Source: CAVQFB01 sp963711675 (GTDB lineage Bacteria > Acidobacteriota > Terriglobia > Terriglobales > Acidobacteriaceae). From it: a stretch of DNA of 64,000 nt. Numbering within the stretch: the stretch's first letter is position 1; each line of letters begins with the position of its first letter. The position numbers were made by a program, and so were the translations under genes. Shown here in pieces: positions 43,628 through 53,215 of this stretch. A model generated the notes under the pieces. It was not told the DNA's origin. It saw nothing but the letters and a program-made list of their open reading frames with translations, and made no database searches. The stretch is taken from NCBI GenBank assembly GCA_963711675.1, contig CAVQFB010000005.1:248001-312000 (forward strand), given 5' to 3'.

Positions 43628-46024
43628 TCACTTGTATAGCAGATACTTCTGGCGAATCTGCTGGAACTTGTCAACCTGCTCCTGCCAATCCTGGGCAATG
43701 CGCCGGGGATCTCGCCCGTCCTGCAAGGCTTCGTACGCTTCTTGATTGATAAGCAGCTCGACGATCCGCTCCATCTTGAAATTCTGCGGATACAGTTTGC
43801 GAAGCGCGGACGCCAGTTCAATACCCATTTCCGGCGCATCCAGCACGCTGCGCGCTACCAGAACGATGTTCACACCCTCACACTTCTGTCCCGAGTAGTT
43901 GCTGGTGGTCGGCGTGAACGTAACGGGAACGAAGCGCACGCCCGGAATACTTCTTTCGTTGAGGTACTTCGCGAACTCGCGGCCTTTGATCCAGGGTGCT
44001 CCCAGCAGTTCGAATGGTGTGTCCGTACCGCGTCCGACGGAGACATTCGTTCCCTCAACCAGCCCCACACCCGGATACAGGGCCGCCTCCGTAAGACTGC
44101 GCAGGTTCGGCGAAGGATTCACCCACGCCAGGCCCGTGGAGTCATACCAGTCCCCACGCTGCCATCCCTCCAAAGGAACCACGTCCAGCTTCGCGTTGAT
44201 GCTACGCTCCGCGTTATACAGCTTGGCGAGCTCGCCCATGGTCAGCCCATAACGAACCGGCACCGGGTGGTAATTCACAAAACTCTCCCTGCCGGCATCG
44301 GACACGGGACCCTGGACGATCGCTCCAGTGATCGGATTCGGACGATCCAGTACCACGATTCGAGTGCCGGCTTTGGCCGCTGCCTCGAGGAAGTACCCGA
44401 GTGTGGCCGTGTAGGTGTAAAACCGCGCTCCCGCGTCCTGAATGTCCACTACGACGGCATCGAGATTCTTCATTAAATCAATCGATGGCCGGCGGTCCGC
44501 ATCCTTCGCCCCGTAAACGCTGTAAACCGTAACACCCGTAGCCGCATCCTTCGAATTGCTGACATCGGTGGTATCCAGCTCTCCCGTCACTCCATGTTCG
44601 GGGCTGAAAATCGCATCCAGCGATATTCCAGGCGCCTGCGCAAGCACATCAATCGTCCGCCGCCCTTGCGAGTCCACGCCCGTCTGGTTGGTCAGCAGGC
44701 CGATATGCTTTTTTTCTCCCTTCGCATCCGCGCCGACCAGGACGTCGAAGTTGTGCTCTTCCAGCACATCAATTCCCGTCTTCACCGCGCCATTCCGCGT
44801 AGAAATATGCTTGGCCGCCGCCTGCGCTTCGTTGTATCCGGTAATGCTTGCCCAGCGCAGCTTCTCCTTCTCAGTCATGGTGAGCGGAAGTGTGCTCGCC
44901 ACGACCGTCGCGAGCTTGGTGCGCAGAGCGATCGCATTTCCACCTCGCGGATGAACCGCGTTGGTGAGCAAAATGATGTATGTGCGCGTGGTGGGATCGA
45001 TCCACAGCGAAGTCCCGGTGAATCCGGTGTGCCCGTACGATCCCACCGGAAGCAATTCGCCCCGGTTCGTCGAAAATGGAGAATCCAGATCCCAGCCGAA
45101 TCCGCGCGCCACGGTCGCGTTCGGGGGTTGCTCGGGTGTTGTCATCTTTTCGATGGTGAGCGGCGAAAGGATCGTGCCGCCCGACAACAGCACCTGCGCA
45201 AACTTCGCAAGATCATCCGCAGTAGAAAAAACTCCCGCATGCCCTGCGACACCACCCATTCGCCGTGCCGTAGGATCGTGCACCACTCCTCGCAGCATGG
45301 TCCCGCTGTCGTCATATTGGGTAGGCGCGATCTTGGGACGCCACGCTGCCGGAGGCACATAGCGAGTGTGCGCCATCTTCAGTGGCCCAAAGATGTGCGA
45401 TTTCGCATATTGATCCAGCGGCATTCCGGACACTCGCTCTACCAGCGCACCAAGCGTGATGAAATTGATATCGCTGTAGAGAAAGCCCGATCCCGGCGGA
45501 TTTTGCGGCGTTTCCTGAAATGCCATCCGGTACGCGGTCTCTTTTCCCTGCCACGTAGTTTTCAGATCGAGGTCCTCTTCCAATCCCGAGAAATGCGTCA
45601 ACAGCTGCCGCACCGTAATGTCCTCTTTGCCGTTCTGGGCGAACTCGGGAATGTACTTCGCCACGGCGTCGTTGAGTCTTATTTTTCCTCGCTCAAAAAG
45701 CTGCATGATCGCAATGGTCGTGGCGACCACCTTCGTCAGCGAAGCCACGTCGAAGATCGTATCCAGTGTCATGGCCTCGTGGCGCGGCTCGAGTGATCGG
45801 CTGCCGAACGCTTTGCGATATACCACGGCGTCGTTGTGTCCGATCAGGACAACGGCTCCGGGTATCTGGCCTTCGCGGATCGCTTCCTGCACGACCGAAT
45901 CGATCACCGACAGGCGGACCGGGGACGCGTTCGCCTTGGTCGCAGCCTCAGCGACGGGCGTCAGAGCGCAGATCAGTACAAAGGCGGCCAGCCGCCACAG
46001 TCGGCAATGCGAATGGAATCTCAC
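43628..46024 (-). CDS. namZ: Fusion of class C beta-lactamase-like hydrolase and NamZ (DUF1343) exo-N-acetylmuramidase
   Basis: 798 residues. The signal peptide (residues 1-27) precedes a serine beta-lactamase/PBP-like domain (about 35-400) with nucleophile Ser95 in the SLTK motif, YSDINF as the Y-x-N-type motif, and YGHTGFTGT as the KTG equivalent. The second domain (about 425-798) is DUF1343/NamZ: LLTNQTGVDSQGRRTIDVL, FSPEHGVTGELDTTDVSN and VVDIQDAGARFYTYTATLGY. NamZ (GH171) releases N-acetylmuramic acid from the non-reducing end of peptidoglycan fragments. The fusion suggests coupled amide/peptide and glycan trimming of muropeptides for MurNAc recycling or cell-wall feeding. Confidence 0.93.
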   Translation of the reverse strand: MRFHSHCRLWRLAAFVLICALTPVAEAATKANASPVRLSVIDSVVQEAIREGQIPGAVVLIGHNDAVVYRKAFGSRSLEPRHEAMTLDTIFDVASLTKVVATTIAIMQLFERGKIRLNDAVAKYIPEFAQNGKEDITVRQLLTHFSGLEEDLDLKTTWQGKETAYRMAFQETPQNPPGSGFLYSDINFITLGALVERVSGMPLDQYAKSHIFGPLKMAHTRYVPPAAWRPKIAPTQYDDSGTMLRGVVHDPTARRMGGVAGHAGVFSTADDLAKFAQVLLSGGTILSPLTIEKMTTPEQPPNATVARGFGWDLDSPFSTNRGELLPVGSYGHTGFTGTSLWIDPTTRTYIILLTNAVHPRGGNAIALRTKLATVVASTLPLTMTEKEKLRWASITGYNEAQAAAKHISTRNGAVKTGIDVLEEHNFDVLVGADAKGEKKHIGLLTNQTGVDSQGRRTIDVLAQAPGISLDAIFSPEHGVTGELDTTDVSNSKDAATGVTVYSVYGAKDADRRPSIDLMKNLDAVVVDIQDAGARFYTYTATLGYFLEAAAKAGTRIVVLDRPNPITGAIVQGPVSDAGRESFVNYHPVPVRYGLTMGELAKLYNAERSINAKLDVVPLEGWQRGDWYDSTGLAWVNPSPNLRSLTEAALYPGVGLVEGTNVSVGRGTDTPFELLGAPWIKGREFAKYLNERSIPGVRFVPVTFTPTTSNYSGQKCEGVNIVLVARSVLDAPEMGIELASALRKLYPQNFKMERIVELLINQEAYEALQDGRDPRRIAQDWQEQVDKFQQIRQKYLLYK

Positions 46025-46246
46025 GCTCTCTCGTTGGAACAGGATGTTCTGACTCTACACAAGCTTCGTTCCGCTTCTCAAGGAACTCAGCGAAAGGGGT
46101 GCCACGTATGCCTACACCCTCATCTCAGGATTCTTGCTGCACCCTCGGGCAAAATAACTGCCCTCCTACCTATAACCACCCATTGGACTTGCGGGCCGCA
46201 AGGAGCACACTAGAGACAGCTGGCGGTCGCATTGTTGATAGACTTT

Positions 46247-47167
46247 ATGAAGAAAAGGGGCGTTTTCATGACAGCGCGCTCGGGCCTCGTGATGAGTATT
46301 GCCATTTTCTTGCTGGCGATAGCTTCATGCACTCTTGTCGCCCAGACCGCACCCTCGCCTCACGAACTGGTCAGGAAGACAGTCTGGAACGAGGTCAAGA
46401 GCGCCGACGACCCGTCAGAAACGAAGTTCATGTTCCGTTCCAGAAAAGAGAACGGCCAGGGATCGCAGACCAAGCTCTTCGTCGAAACCAGAGATGCCAC
46501 CGCCGGACTGGTGATCGCAGTGAACGATAAACCGCTCAGCGCCGAGCAGCAGCGTGCCGAAGAGGAGCGAATCGAGCGATTCGTAAATGATCCCTCCGAG
46601 TTGCGCAAGAAAAGAAAGCAGGAGAAAGAAGACGCCGACCGCACTCTGCAAATTGTGAAGGCCCTACCCGACGCGTTCATCTTCGAACCCGGCGGGGCGG
46701 AAACCGGAACTCGGAGTGTGGGCAAGCCCGGTGACGAACTGATACGCCTAAAGTTCCGCCCTAATCCGCAATACTCCCCACCTACGCACGTAGAACAGGT
46801 GCTGACCGGGATGCAAGGAATTGTGTTGATCGATGCCAGCCTCCATCGCCTTGCCGAAATCGACGGCACACTCTTCAAAGACGTAGGCTTTGGTTGGGGG
46901 ATTCTCGGCCACTTGGACCGGGGCAGCCACTTCCTGGTGACGCAAGGCGACGTCGGCAACGGTCATTGGGACGTTACCCATATGTCGCTGAGCTTCACCG
47001 GTAAAGTGCTGCTGTTCCGGAATCTCAAGATTCAGTCCGACGAGGTTTTCAGTGATTTCCGCCCCGTGGCCCAGAACCTTACTTTCGCGCAAGGAGTAGG
47101 GCTGCTCAAAAAGCAGGAGTCCGGGCTCGCGGAGAATCGCCAGCAGAATGGTGGCGGAGAGAAGTAA
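46247..47167 (+). CDS. Conserved secreted protein of unknown function
   Basis: About 306 residues from ATG 46247 (46268 also possible). The signal peptide is SGLVMSIAIFLLAIASCTLV; the Cys followed by TLVAQ could be a lipobox-like site but is weak. The next region is a highly charged helical segment (about 80-150; SAEQQRAEEERIERFVNDPS, KKRKQEKEDADRTLQIVKAL), then a beta-rich domain resembling outer-membrane lipoprotein-sorting folds (LHRLAEIDGTLFKDVGFGWG, MSLSFTGKVLLFRNLKIQSD). Role unknown. It converges with menC. Confidence 0.75.
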   Translation: MKKRGVFMTARSGLVMSIAIFLLAIASCTLVAQTAPSPHELVRKTVWNEVKSADDPSETKFMFRSRKENGQGSQTKLFVETRDATAGLVIAVNDKPLSAEQQRAEEERIERFVNDPSELRKKRKQEKEDADRTLQIVKALPDAFIFEPGGAETGTRSVGKPGDELIRLKFRPNPQYSPPTHVEQVLTGMQGIVLIDASLHRLAEIDGTLFKDVGFGWGILGHLDRGSHFLVTQGDVGNGHWDVTHMSLSFTGKVLLFRNLKIQSDEVFSDFRPVAQNLTFAQGVGLLKKQESGLAENRQQNGGGEK

Positions 47168-47199
47168 CTTCTTTGCCTGGGGAGCTTTGTCGAAACGGC

Positions 47200-48324
47200 C
47201 TACACGGCCACCATTTCTTTCTTGATCACTTCTTCTTTCACCGTGAGCCGCTGAATCAAATCTTCCTTCACCCGATATCCCGTGCCCGGCGCGTCGCTCA
47301 CCCTAATCGTTCCCTTCGGCGAGACCGTCACCTCCGGTTCAATGACATCTTCCTTCCAATAGCGTTTTGAGGCGGACACATCGCCCGGCAACCGGAAGTT
47401 AGGCAGCGTCGAAAGCGCGATATTGTGCGCCCGCCCGATGCCCGACTCCAGCATTCCTCCGCACCACACAGGGATGTTGTGGTTCTGGCACACGTTGTGA
47501 ACCTTCACCGCTTCGCTGAAGCCGCCCACGCGTCCCACCTTGATGTTGATGATCCTGCAGGCTCCGGTTTCTACCGCGATCGCCGCATCACGGGCGTGGC
47601 GAATCGATTCGTCCAGGCAGATCGCCGTCTTTAGCTCGCGCTGCAGGCGGGCGTGATAGTGAATGTCATCGTTCCACAGCGGCTGCTCGATCATCAGCAG
47701 ATTGAATTGATCGAAGCCGCGCAGACGCTCAATCTGATTCATGCGATAAGCAGAGTTTGCATCGCAACTGAGCAAGATCTCCGGCCACCGCGAGCGGATT
47801 CGCTCCAGAACATTGACATCCCACCCGGGCTTCACTTTCACTTTGATTCGCTGATACCCGGCCGCCAGTTCAGTCTCGACCTTGTCGAGCAACTGCTCGA
47901 TGGAGTCCTGTATGCCAATCGACACGCCGCATGCAATCTCGCGCTGAGTTCCACCCACCAGCTTCCAAAGCGGCAGATTCTTCTGCTTCGCTTCGGCATC
48001 CCAGAGCGCATTTTCCAGCGCCGCCTTGGCCATGCGATGACCGCGCACCTGCGCAAACAGCGGCACACAATCCGCGGCCGTATTGATATTGCGGCCAAGA
48101 ATCGCGGGCCCCAGATAATGCTTGATCGTCGGCCAGGCCGTTTCTTTCCACTCCGCGCTGTAGAAGGGGTCTTCCCCGGCAACGCATTCTCCCCAGCCGG
48201 TTACCCCCTCACATTCCAGACTCACCAGCAAAATGGACCTGCTGTAGATGCGGCCAAAGCTCGTCTCAAAGAAGTGGACCAGCGGAACATGTAGTTCGCG
48301 AAGAGTAATCGCTTCAATTTTCAT
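47200..48324 (-). CDS. menC: o-Succinylbenzoate synthase (MenC)
   Basis: 374 residues of the enolase superfamily, MenC/N-acylamino-acid racemase branch. The N-terminal capping domain has FFETSFGRIYSRSILLV and GWGECVAG; the barrel has KVKPGWDVN with the K-x-K catalytic lysines (RIKVKVKPG), metal-ligand LLSCDANSAY, MIEQPL and CLDESIRHARDA, and the later Lys in IINIKVGRVGG. It dehydrates SHCHC to o-succinylbenzoate for menaquinone. Other men genes are not in the window. Some members racemise N-acylamino acids instead, and the adjacent GNAT gene would fit that too. Ten to fifteen C-terminal residues (VKEEVIKKEMVAV) are extra. Confidence 0.92.
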   Translation of the reverse strand: MKIEAITLRELHVPLVHFFETSFGRIYSRSILLVSLECEGVTGWGECVAGEDPFYSAEWKETAWPTIKHYLGPAILGRNINTAADCVPLFAQVRGHRMAKAALENALWDAEAKQKNLPLWKLVGGTQREIACGVSIGIQDSIEQLLDKVETELAAGYQRIKVKVKPGWDVNVLERIRSRWPEILLSCDANSAYRMNQIERLRGFDQFNLLMIEQPLWNDDIHYHARLQRELKTAICLDESIRHARDAAIAVETGACRIINIKVGRVGGFSEAVKVHNVCQNHNIPVWCGGMLESGIGRAHNIALSTLPNFRLPGDVSASKRYWKEDVIEPEVTVSPKGTIRVSDAPGTGYRVKEDLIQRLTVKEEVIKKEMVAV

Positions 48325-48404
48325 AGCTTATAGCTCGCACTTCTATATTCACTTTAAGCTGCCCCCTCACCAACTTAGGCCGACGTGCGGGGACAGAAAA
48401 CCAA

Positions 48405-49196
48405 CTAGTAGCCCCACGCCTCATCCCATCGCCCAAGAAGGAACGCCCCGTTCCCTGTCTGGTCGCGCTCGTATCCTAGGACAGCGAGCCCCGCGGAGAA
48501 TGCCTTCTGAAACTCCGTGCGGTTACGATCCTGAATCTCCTTCGCTCGATCCTTCGTCGCCGGGGACGCCTTCCAGTCGTAAACCTGACTCGGCACGGTG
48601 ATTCTCTTTTGCGGCTCTAACGCCTGGTTCGTCCCGGACGCCAATAACCCCTGCACTCGCTTTGACTTCAGCCACCATTCGGCGATCAGCCGGTCGGTGG
48701 GCAATCCGCCCTGAAGCGGAGACGAAGTAATCCCGTACTGGTTCACGTTGTACCGCCGGGAAATCGCGCCCAGCCGCTCGATGTTCAAGTATGCATTTTT
48801 GATTTCGAGCGGGTCATACGTCCACTCGATCAGCTCGAATCCACGCTCCAGCGCATCGCCACGCTGGAAAAGCTTGATCCGCCTACCGAGCCCTACGTTG
48901 CGATAGTCTTTGCGCACCGCCAGCATGTGCGAATGAAGATAAGAGTGCCCGGCGCGCGCTCCCGGGATAGCAAGTGCAAAACCGATCAAAGTGTTTTCCG
49001 AGAATGCTCCGATCACCTGGCCGCCGATCTTCTCGGCCACCACGAACATACGGAGCGGGACCAGTTCCGCATCCGTGAAGTTCCACACTTCTTTCTGCAG
49101 CGCGACACACGCACGCAATTCGTCAAGCGCATGCAGCTTGCGGATTGAAACAGAACCGGCTACTTCTCTTGTTCCTGCTGCTTCGCTTGTTGCCAT
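48405..49196 (-). CDS. GNAT-family N-acetyltransferase (COG3375-like)
   Basis: 263 residues. The GNAT fold is visible in VVAEKIGGQVIGAFSENTLI, HSHMLAVRKDYRNVGLGRRI (acetyl-CoA pyrophosphate loop, R-x-x-G-x-G/R) and FELIEWTYDPLEIKNAYLNI. Members of this branch sit beside menC or N-acylamino-acid racemase-like genes; the substrate is uncharacterised. The start at 49196 overlaps the mazG 3' end by 37 bp on the same strand, and the menC gene begins 81 bp downstream. mazG, GNAT and menC therefore form one probable operon. Confidence 0.85.
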   Translation of the reverse strand: MATSEAAGTREVAGSVSIRKLHALDELRACVALQKEVWNFTDAELVPLRMFVVAEKIGGQVIGAFSENTLIGFALAIPGARAGHSYLHSHMLAVRKDYRNVGLGRRIKLFQRGDALERGFELIEWTYDPLEIKNAYLNIERLGAISRRYNVNQYGITSSPLQGGLPTDRLIAEWWLKSKRVQGLLASGTNQALEPQKRITVPSQVYDWKASPATKDRAKEIQDRNRTEFQKAFSAGLAVLGYERDQTGNGAFLLGRWDEAWGY

Positions 49197-50065
49197 AGCG
49201 ATTCGAGCTCTTCCATGGACGCCTGCTGCGGACCTCGGCTCGAAGCGCGCAGCTTCTCTTCGATGAATTGAAACCGCTTCTTGAATTTGCGATTCGTCTT
49301 TCGCAACGCCGATTCTGGATCGAGCGAAAGATACCGCGCGATATTCACCAGCACAAAGAACAAGTCGCCAACCTCGTCTTCCAGGCGGGCACGTAACTCT
49401 TCTGAAATTTGCGGACGCCCCGATCCGGCAATGCCCTGGCTGTGTGGCTGCGGCCCCGGCGCCGGAAACTCCTTCAAGTTTTGCTTTAACTCTGAGGTTT
49501 CTTCGGATAGCTTGTCAAAAAGCCCTTCCACGTTCGGCCAGTCAAATCCCACGCGCGCTGCGCGTGAACTAAGCTTGTAGGCTTCGAGGAGAGAAGGAAT
49601 GGCGCCAGAAATTCCCGCCAGCACAGACCGTTCATTGTCTTCTTCCTTCGCACTCTTCTCCCCGCGGGCGGCCAGCCGTTTCTTCTTCTCCTCCGCTTTC
49701 AAGGCTTCCCAGTTCCGCAAAACCTCCGAAGATGTCTCGGCTTTCACCTCGCCAAAGACGTGCGGATGCCGGTTCACCAGCTTGTTCGATAGCCGGTCGA
49801 GCACGTCGTCGATCGAAAACGTTCCCTGCTCCTTCGCCATTTCGGCGTAGAACAGCACCTGCAGCAACAGGTCGCCCAGTTCGCCCGTCAGCTCGTCCCA
49901 ATCGCGATTGTCGATCGCTTCCAGAACTTCGTAGGCTTCTTCGAGAGTGTAAGGCTTGATGGAATCGAAGGTCTGCTCGCGGTCCCAGGGACACCCGCCC
50001 GGCGCGCGCAATCTTGCCATGATGGACACTGCACGCTCGAAGCGCTCCCCGGTTGAGTCAGCCAT
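49160..50065 (-). CDS. mazG: Nucleoside triphosphate pyrophosphohydrolase MazG
   Basis: 301 residues from ATG 50065 (a GTG at 50074 is possible). MazG cleaves (d)NTPs to monophosphates and PPi and acts as a house-cleaning enzyme. The signature GGCPWDREQTFDSIKPYTLE followed by EEAYEVLEAI and ELGDLLLQVLFYAEMAKE marks the first EExxE/ExxD metal site; the second copy is LEDEVGDLFFVLVNIARYL. An Arg/Lys-Glu-rich linker (about 140-165) and a Gln-rich C terminus (SLWQQAKQQEQEK) are extra. First gene of the mazG-GNAT-menC group. Confidence 0.95.
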   Translation of the reverse strand: MADSTGERFERAVSIMARLRAPGGCPWDREQTFDSIKPYTLEEAYEVLEAIDNRDWDELTGELGDLLLQVLFYAEMAKEQGTFSIDDVLDRLSNKLVNRHPHVFGEVKAETSSEVLRNWEALKAEEKKKRLAARGEKSAKEEDNERSVLAGISGAIPSLLEAYKLSSRAARVGFDWPNVEGLFDKLSEETSELKQNLKEFPAPGPQPHSQGIAGSGRPQISEELRARLEDEVGDLFFVLVNIARYLSLDPESALRKTNRKFKKRFQFIEEKLRASSRGPQQASMEELESLWQQAKQQEQEK

Positions 50066-50319
50066 TGCCAACACTCTAAATGACGAATCGTGCCGCGAGC
50101 AACGACGCTAAGTTGTATCTGGTGATTCTTAAGTTTTGGAGCAACTGTCAGACCACTGAGTGATATGGAGATGTTTCGCCAATCATCACCTTGCCCGCGA
50201 AACGAATTCCAAATCCTCAAGCGCGATCCACAGAGTGTTACTTCCTCTGACGAAAAGAGTACTTGAAGGTCTCCCATCAAATTCTCTATAGTCCCACTTT
50301 CGAGCAGAGGAGAGGAAGT

Positions 50320-51159
50320 ATGCGTATTGTTTTGTTTATGGTCGCCGTCATTATGGGAGTCGGTAGTTCTCTCGCGGCTGAACCACCGACGCCCTACGAG
50401 GTAATTCGCTTTCCAAGTGGCAAGCTCACATTAGGTGGCGAATTGTTTAAGCCAAAGGGCGAAGGTCCTTTTCCTGCGGTTCTTTATAACCATGGAAGCG
50501 CTGAAGGAATGCTGAGTGACGCTGCCAGCACCGCCATGGGTCCCCTTTATGCTGCTAAGGGGTGGGTCTACTTTATGCCTTATCGACGCGGACAAGGCTT
50601 GAGTGCCAAAGCAGGTCCATACATTGGAGATCAAATCGCAGCGGCTGAAAGATCAGGCGGTCACGACGACGCCGTCAAAACAATGATCGACCTGCTGAGA
50701 GGAGATCATCTGAGTGATCAGTTGGCGGCCCTCGCATGGCTGAAGCAGCAAGAATTTGTGCAGCCAAACCGGATCGCAGTTGCCGGACAGTCTTTCGGCG
50801 GAATCGAAACAATCCTTGGGGCCGCTAGCTATTCCTTTTGCGCAGCCGTCGATGCATCGGGTGGAGCGATGAGTTGGAAAGAAGAACCAGCCCTTCAAGA
50901 AGTCATGAAGGAGAATGCTCGGTCTTCAAAGTCACCGACTTTCTTTTTTCAAGCTGAGAACGACTATACCCTTGAACCAAGTCAAGTCCTCTACAAGGAA
51001 ATGCTTGCTTCAGGAAAGACAGCCGAAATTAAGATTTATCCGCCTTATGGCAAAACCAATTTTGATGGTCACAGCTTCACGTGGCTGGGAAGCTCAATTT
51101 GGTTTAACGACGTGTTTGGATTCATCCAAAAAAACTGCGCTGCAACTTCCAGTAAGTAA
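50320..51159 (+). CDS. Secreted alpha/beta hydrolase, dienelactone-hydrolase-like
   Basis: 279 residues from ATG 50320, preceded by GAGGAGAGGAAG. A signal peptide (RIVLFMVAVIMGVGSSLAAE) is followed by a prolyl-oligopeptidase/dienelactone hydrolase-type core: FPAVLYNHGSAEG, the nucleophile elbow RIAVAGQSFGGIETILGAAS (Ser in GQSFGG), Asp region AENDYTLEP, and catalytic His in DGHSF. Substrate unknown. Its codon choice is visibly AT-richer than that of its neighbours and it is flanked by roughly 250- and 400-bp gene-free stretches, so recent acquisition is possible. Confidence 0.82.
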   Translation: MRIVLFMVAVIMGVGSSLAAEPPTPYEVIRFPSGKLTLGGELFKPKGEGPFPAVLYNHGSAEGMLSDAASTAMGPLYAAKGWVYFMPYRRGQGLSAKAGPYIGDQIAAAERSGGHDDAVKTMIDLLRGDHLSDQLAALAWLKQQEFVQPNRIAVAGQSFGGIETILGAASYSFCAAVDASGGAMSWKEEPALQEVMKENARSSKSPTFFFQAENDYTLEPSQVLYKEMLASGKTAEIKIYPPYGKTNFDGHSFTWLGSSIWFNDVFGFIQKNCAATSSK

Positions 51160-51557
51160 GTTCATCCTTCCGAATGGCTCCCGGACGGGTCCCGTGCATA
51201 AAGTTGACCAGAGTTTTTCCTCTCCGCACGAAAAGATTGTAGCGTCACACCACCCACTGTTGTAATCAGGGATAGCACTCAAATGTCCTCAAGACCCTTC
51301 ATCTCAACGGTTCCTCCGAATTCACCTACCGCCTCCTCCCGCCTGGTTACCTCTGGGTACTCTCGTTAACCTGCTCACCTTCAATTACCTGCATTCGAGC
51401 CTGTGGTTAGCAGATTTCTTCGCCGGGCGCTACCATATTACTTTCTTGCACTTGCGTTATCTTCCCCTGCCGCCCGCTTGCGCCCACACTGAGAGAGTAC
51501 GAGCGTCATCGGGTGGCAGCACCGTCGTAAGGGCATCGACCATAATATGAACCTCAT
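51160..51557. other. 398-bp gene-free stretch
   Basis: No reading frame on either strand gives a recognisable protein and no strong hairpin is visible. The only structure is a perfect tandem 11-bp repeat (ATATGAACCTC) spanning the 3' edge and the start codon of the next gene. It may hold the glpD promoter. Confidence 0.5.
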
Positions 51558-51566
51558 ATGAACCTC
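51545..51566 (+). repeat. Tandem 11-bp duplication over the glpD start codon
   Basis: ATATGAACCTC occurs twice head to tail (51545-51555, 51556-51566). The first copy's ATG opens a four-codon frame (M-N-L-I, stop) that ends on the second ATG (ATATGA overlap), while the second copy's ATG begins glpD. A short upstream frame coupled to the real start is therefore possible. Confidence 0.7.
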
Positions 51567-53200
51567 CCTGGCAAACCCCGGCCTTCACTGGAAAGCGAAC
51601 ACTTCCACGTGATCGTGATCGGCGGCGGAATCAACGGCGTGGCCATTGCCCGCGAATGCGCCAGCGCCGGACGCCGCACGTTGCTGGTGGAAGAACACGA
51701 CTTTGCCGCCGGGACGACCAGCCGCTCAACCCGCATCATCCACGGTGGCTTGCGCTACCTGGAACACGGCGAGCTTGGCCTGGTTCGCGAGAGTCTTGGG
51801 GCTCGAAGAGCGCTGCTTCGCCGACATCCTCACCTGGTGCATCCCATGCAGTTCCTGCTCGCAATCGATGGCAACAGCCGTCGCAGTGCGTTGAGCGTCC
51901 GAGCAGGCCTCTGGCTCTACCGCCGCATGGGAGGATCGGCTTTGCGCAGCAAGCCCGCCGAATTCGAGCACAAGCGCCTCGAGCAATGGCTCGACTCCGG
52001 CCGCCGCTGGTCAATTTTCAGTTATGAAGACGCTCAGTGCGAGTTCCCGGAAAGGCTGGTAGCGGAATGGCTGGTCGAAGCGACGCAAGCCGGCGCCGTT
52101 GCGCGCAACCATACGCGCGTGCTCAGCGTTAACATCACTCATGGCAGGGTCCGCGGCGTCATGCTGCGCGACCAACTGACAGGCAAAGAGGAACGCGTGG
52201 AAGCCACATGGGTCATCAATGCGACGGGCCCTTGGGCTGACCGCGTGTGCCAGGGCTCTTCCGTCAACACGAAGAATCCCATGGTCGGCGGAGTGCGCGG
52301 CTCCCATATCGTGCTCCCGTTATTCGCTGGCGCACCTTCTTCGGCGCTGTATACCGAAGCCACCGATGGACGCCCGATGTTCGTGATCCCTTGGAATGAG
52401 CAGGTGTTGGTCGGAACCACGGAAGTTCCCGACACGGGAGACCCCGCAAAAACTCACGCTTCGCAGGACGAAATCGAGTACCTCCTGACTCTCTAAAGAA
52501 ACTATTGCCCAAGGCGAAGGTGCAGCCGGAAAACATCCGCTACTCGTTCGCCGGGGTGCGCCCACTGCCCTACTCCGCCGACAAAGACCTCGGCGCTATC
52601 AGCCGGCATCACTTTCTTCATGATCACAAGCACGATGGCGCGTCGCACATGATCTCGGTCATCGGCGGGAAGCTCACTACCGCGGCTGAACTCGCACGTC
52701 AGTGTGCCCGCAAGATCGGCATCGACACCGCGAAGTCAGAGTCAGTATCCGTCATCGGGAACGGTTCACTCGATCCCCTGCTCGACCAGTGGGTGCTGGA
52801 AATTGCCGAAGCCGGCAGCGTGAGTGAATCCACCGCGCGCAGCATTGTTGAGTGGCACGGGAAGCGGGCCCTTGATATCTCTCAGATGGCGATGAGCAGT
52901 GCGGAGCTCCGGGCGCCATTGTGCTCGCACACCGAACACATTGTCGCTGAGGCTGTGGACGCCATATCCCACGAGTGCGCGGTCACCCTCGGCGACGTCT
53001 TGCTCAGGCGGGTTCCCGTGGCCCTTGGGCCCTGCTGGTCGGAATCATGCAGCCGTGAGGCCGCGATGCGGATCGCGGCAGCTCTGCACTGGAGTGAGTT
53101 GCAGACGGCCGCGGAGCTTGAGTCCTTCGAAACCGAACGCGCTGCTTTCCTGCGCAAACCGGTAAATCTGAACCGCGCGTTCCAGCACGCCGCAGACTGA
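51558..53200 (+). pseudogene. glpD: Aerobic glycerol-3-phosphate dehydrogenase (GlpD), interrupted by a frameshift
   Basis: Frames 51558-52496 and 52505-53200 make one protein of about 545 residues, normal for GlpD, which oxidises glycerol-3-phosphate to DHAP and reduces quinone at the membrane. The FAD site is VIVIGGGINGVAIARECASA; RSTRIIHGGLRYLEHGELGL and MFVIPWNEQVLVGTTEVPDT are GlpD signatures. The frame is lost after DEIEYLLTL (TAA at 52494) and resumes as LKKLLPKAKVQPENIRYSFA, GVRPL and MISVIGGKLTTAAELARQCA. One missing base near 52485-52495 explains it. Convergent GDPD supplies the substrate. Sequencing error or real lesion cannot be told apart here. Confidence 0.85.
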
Positions 53201-53215
53201 GAATCTCCTCGCGCT

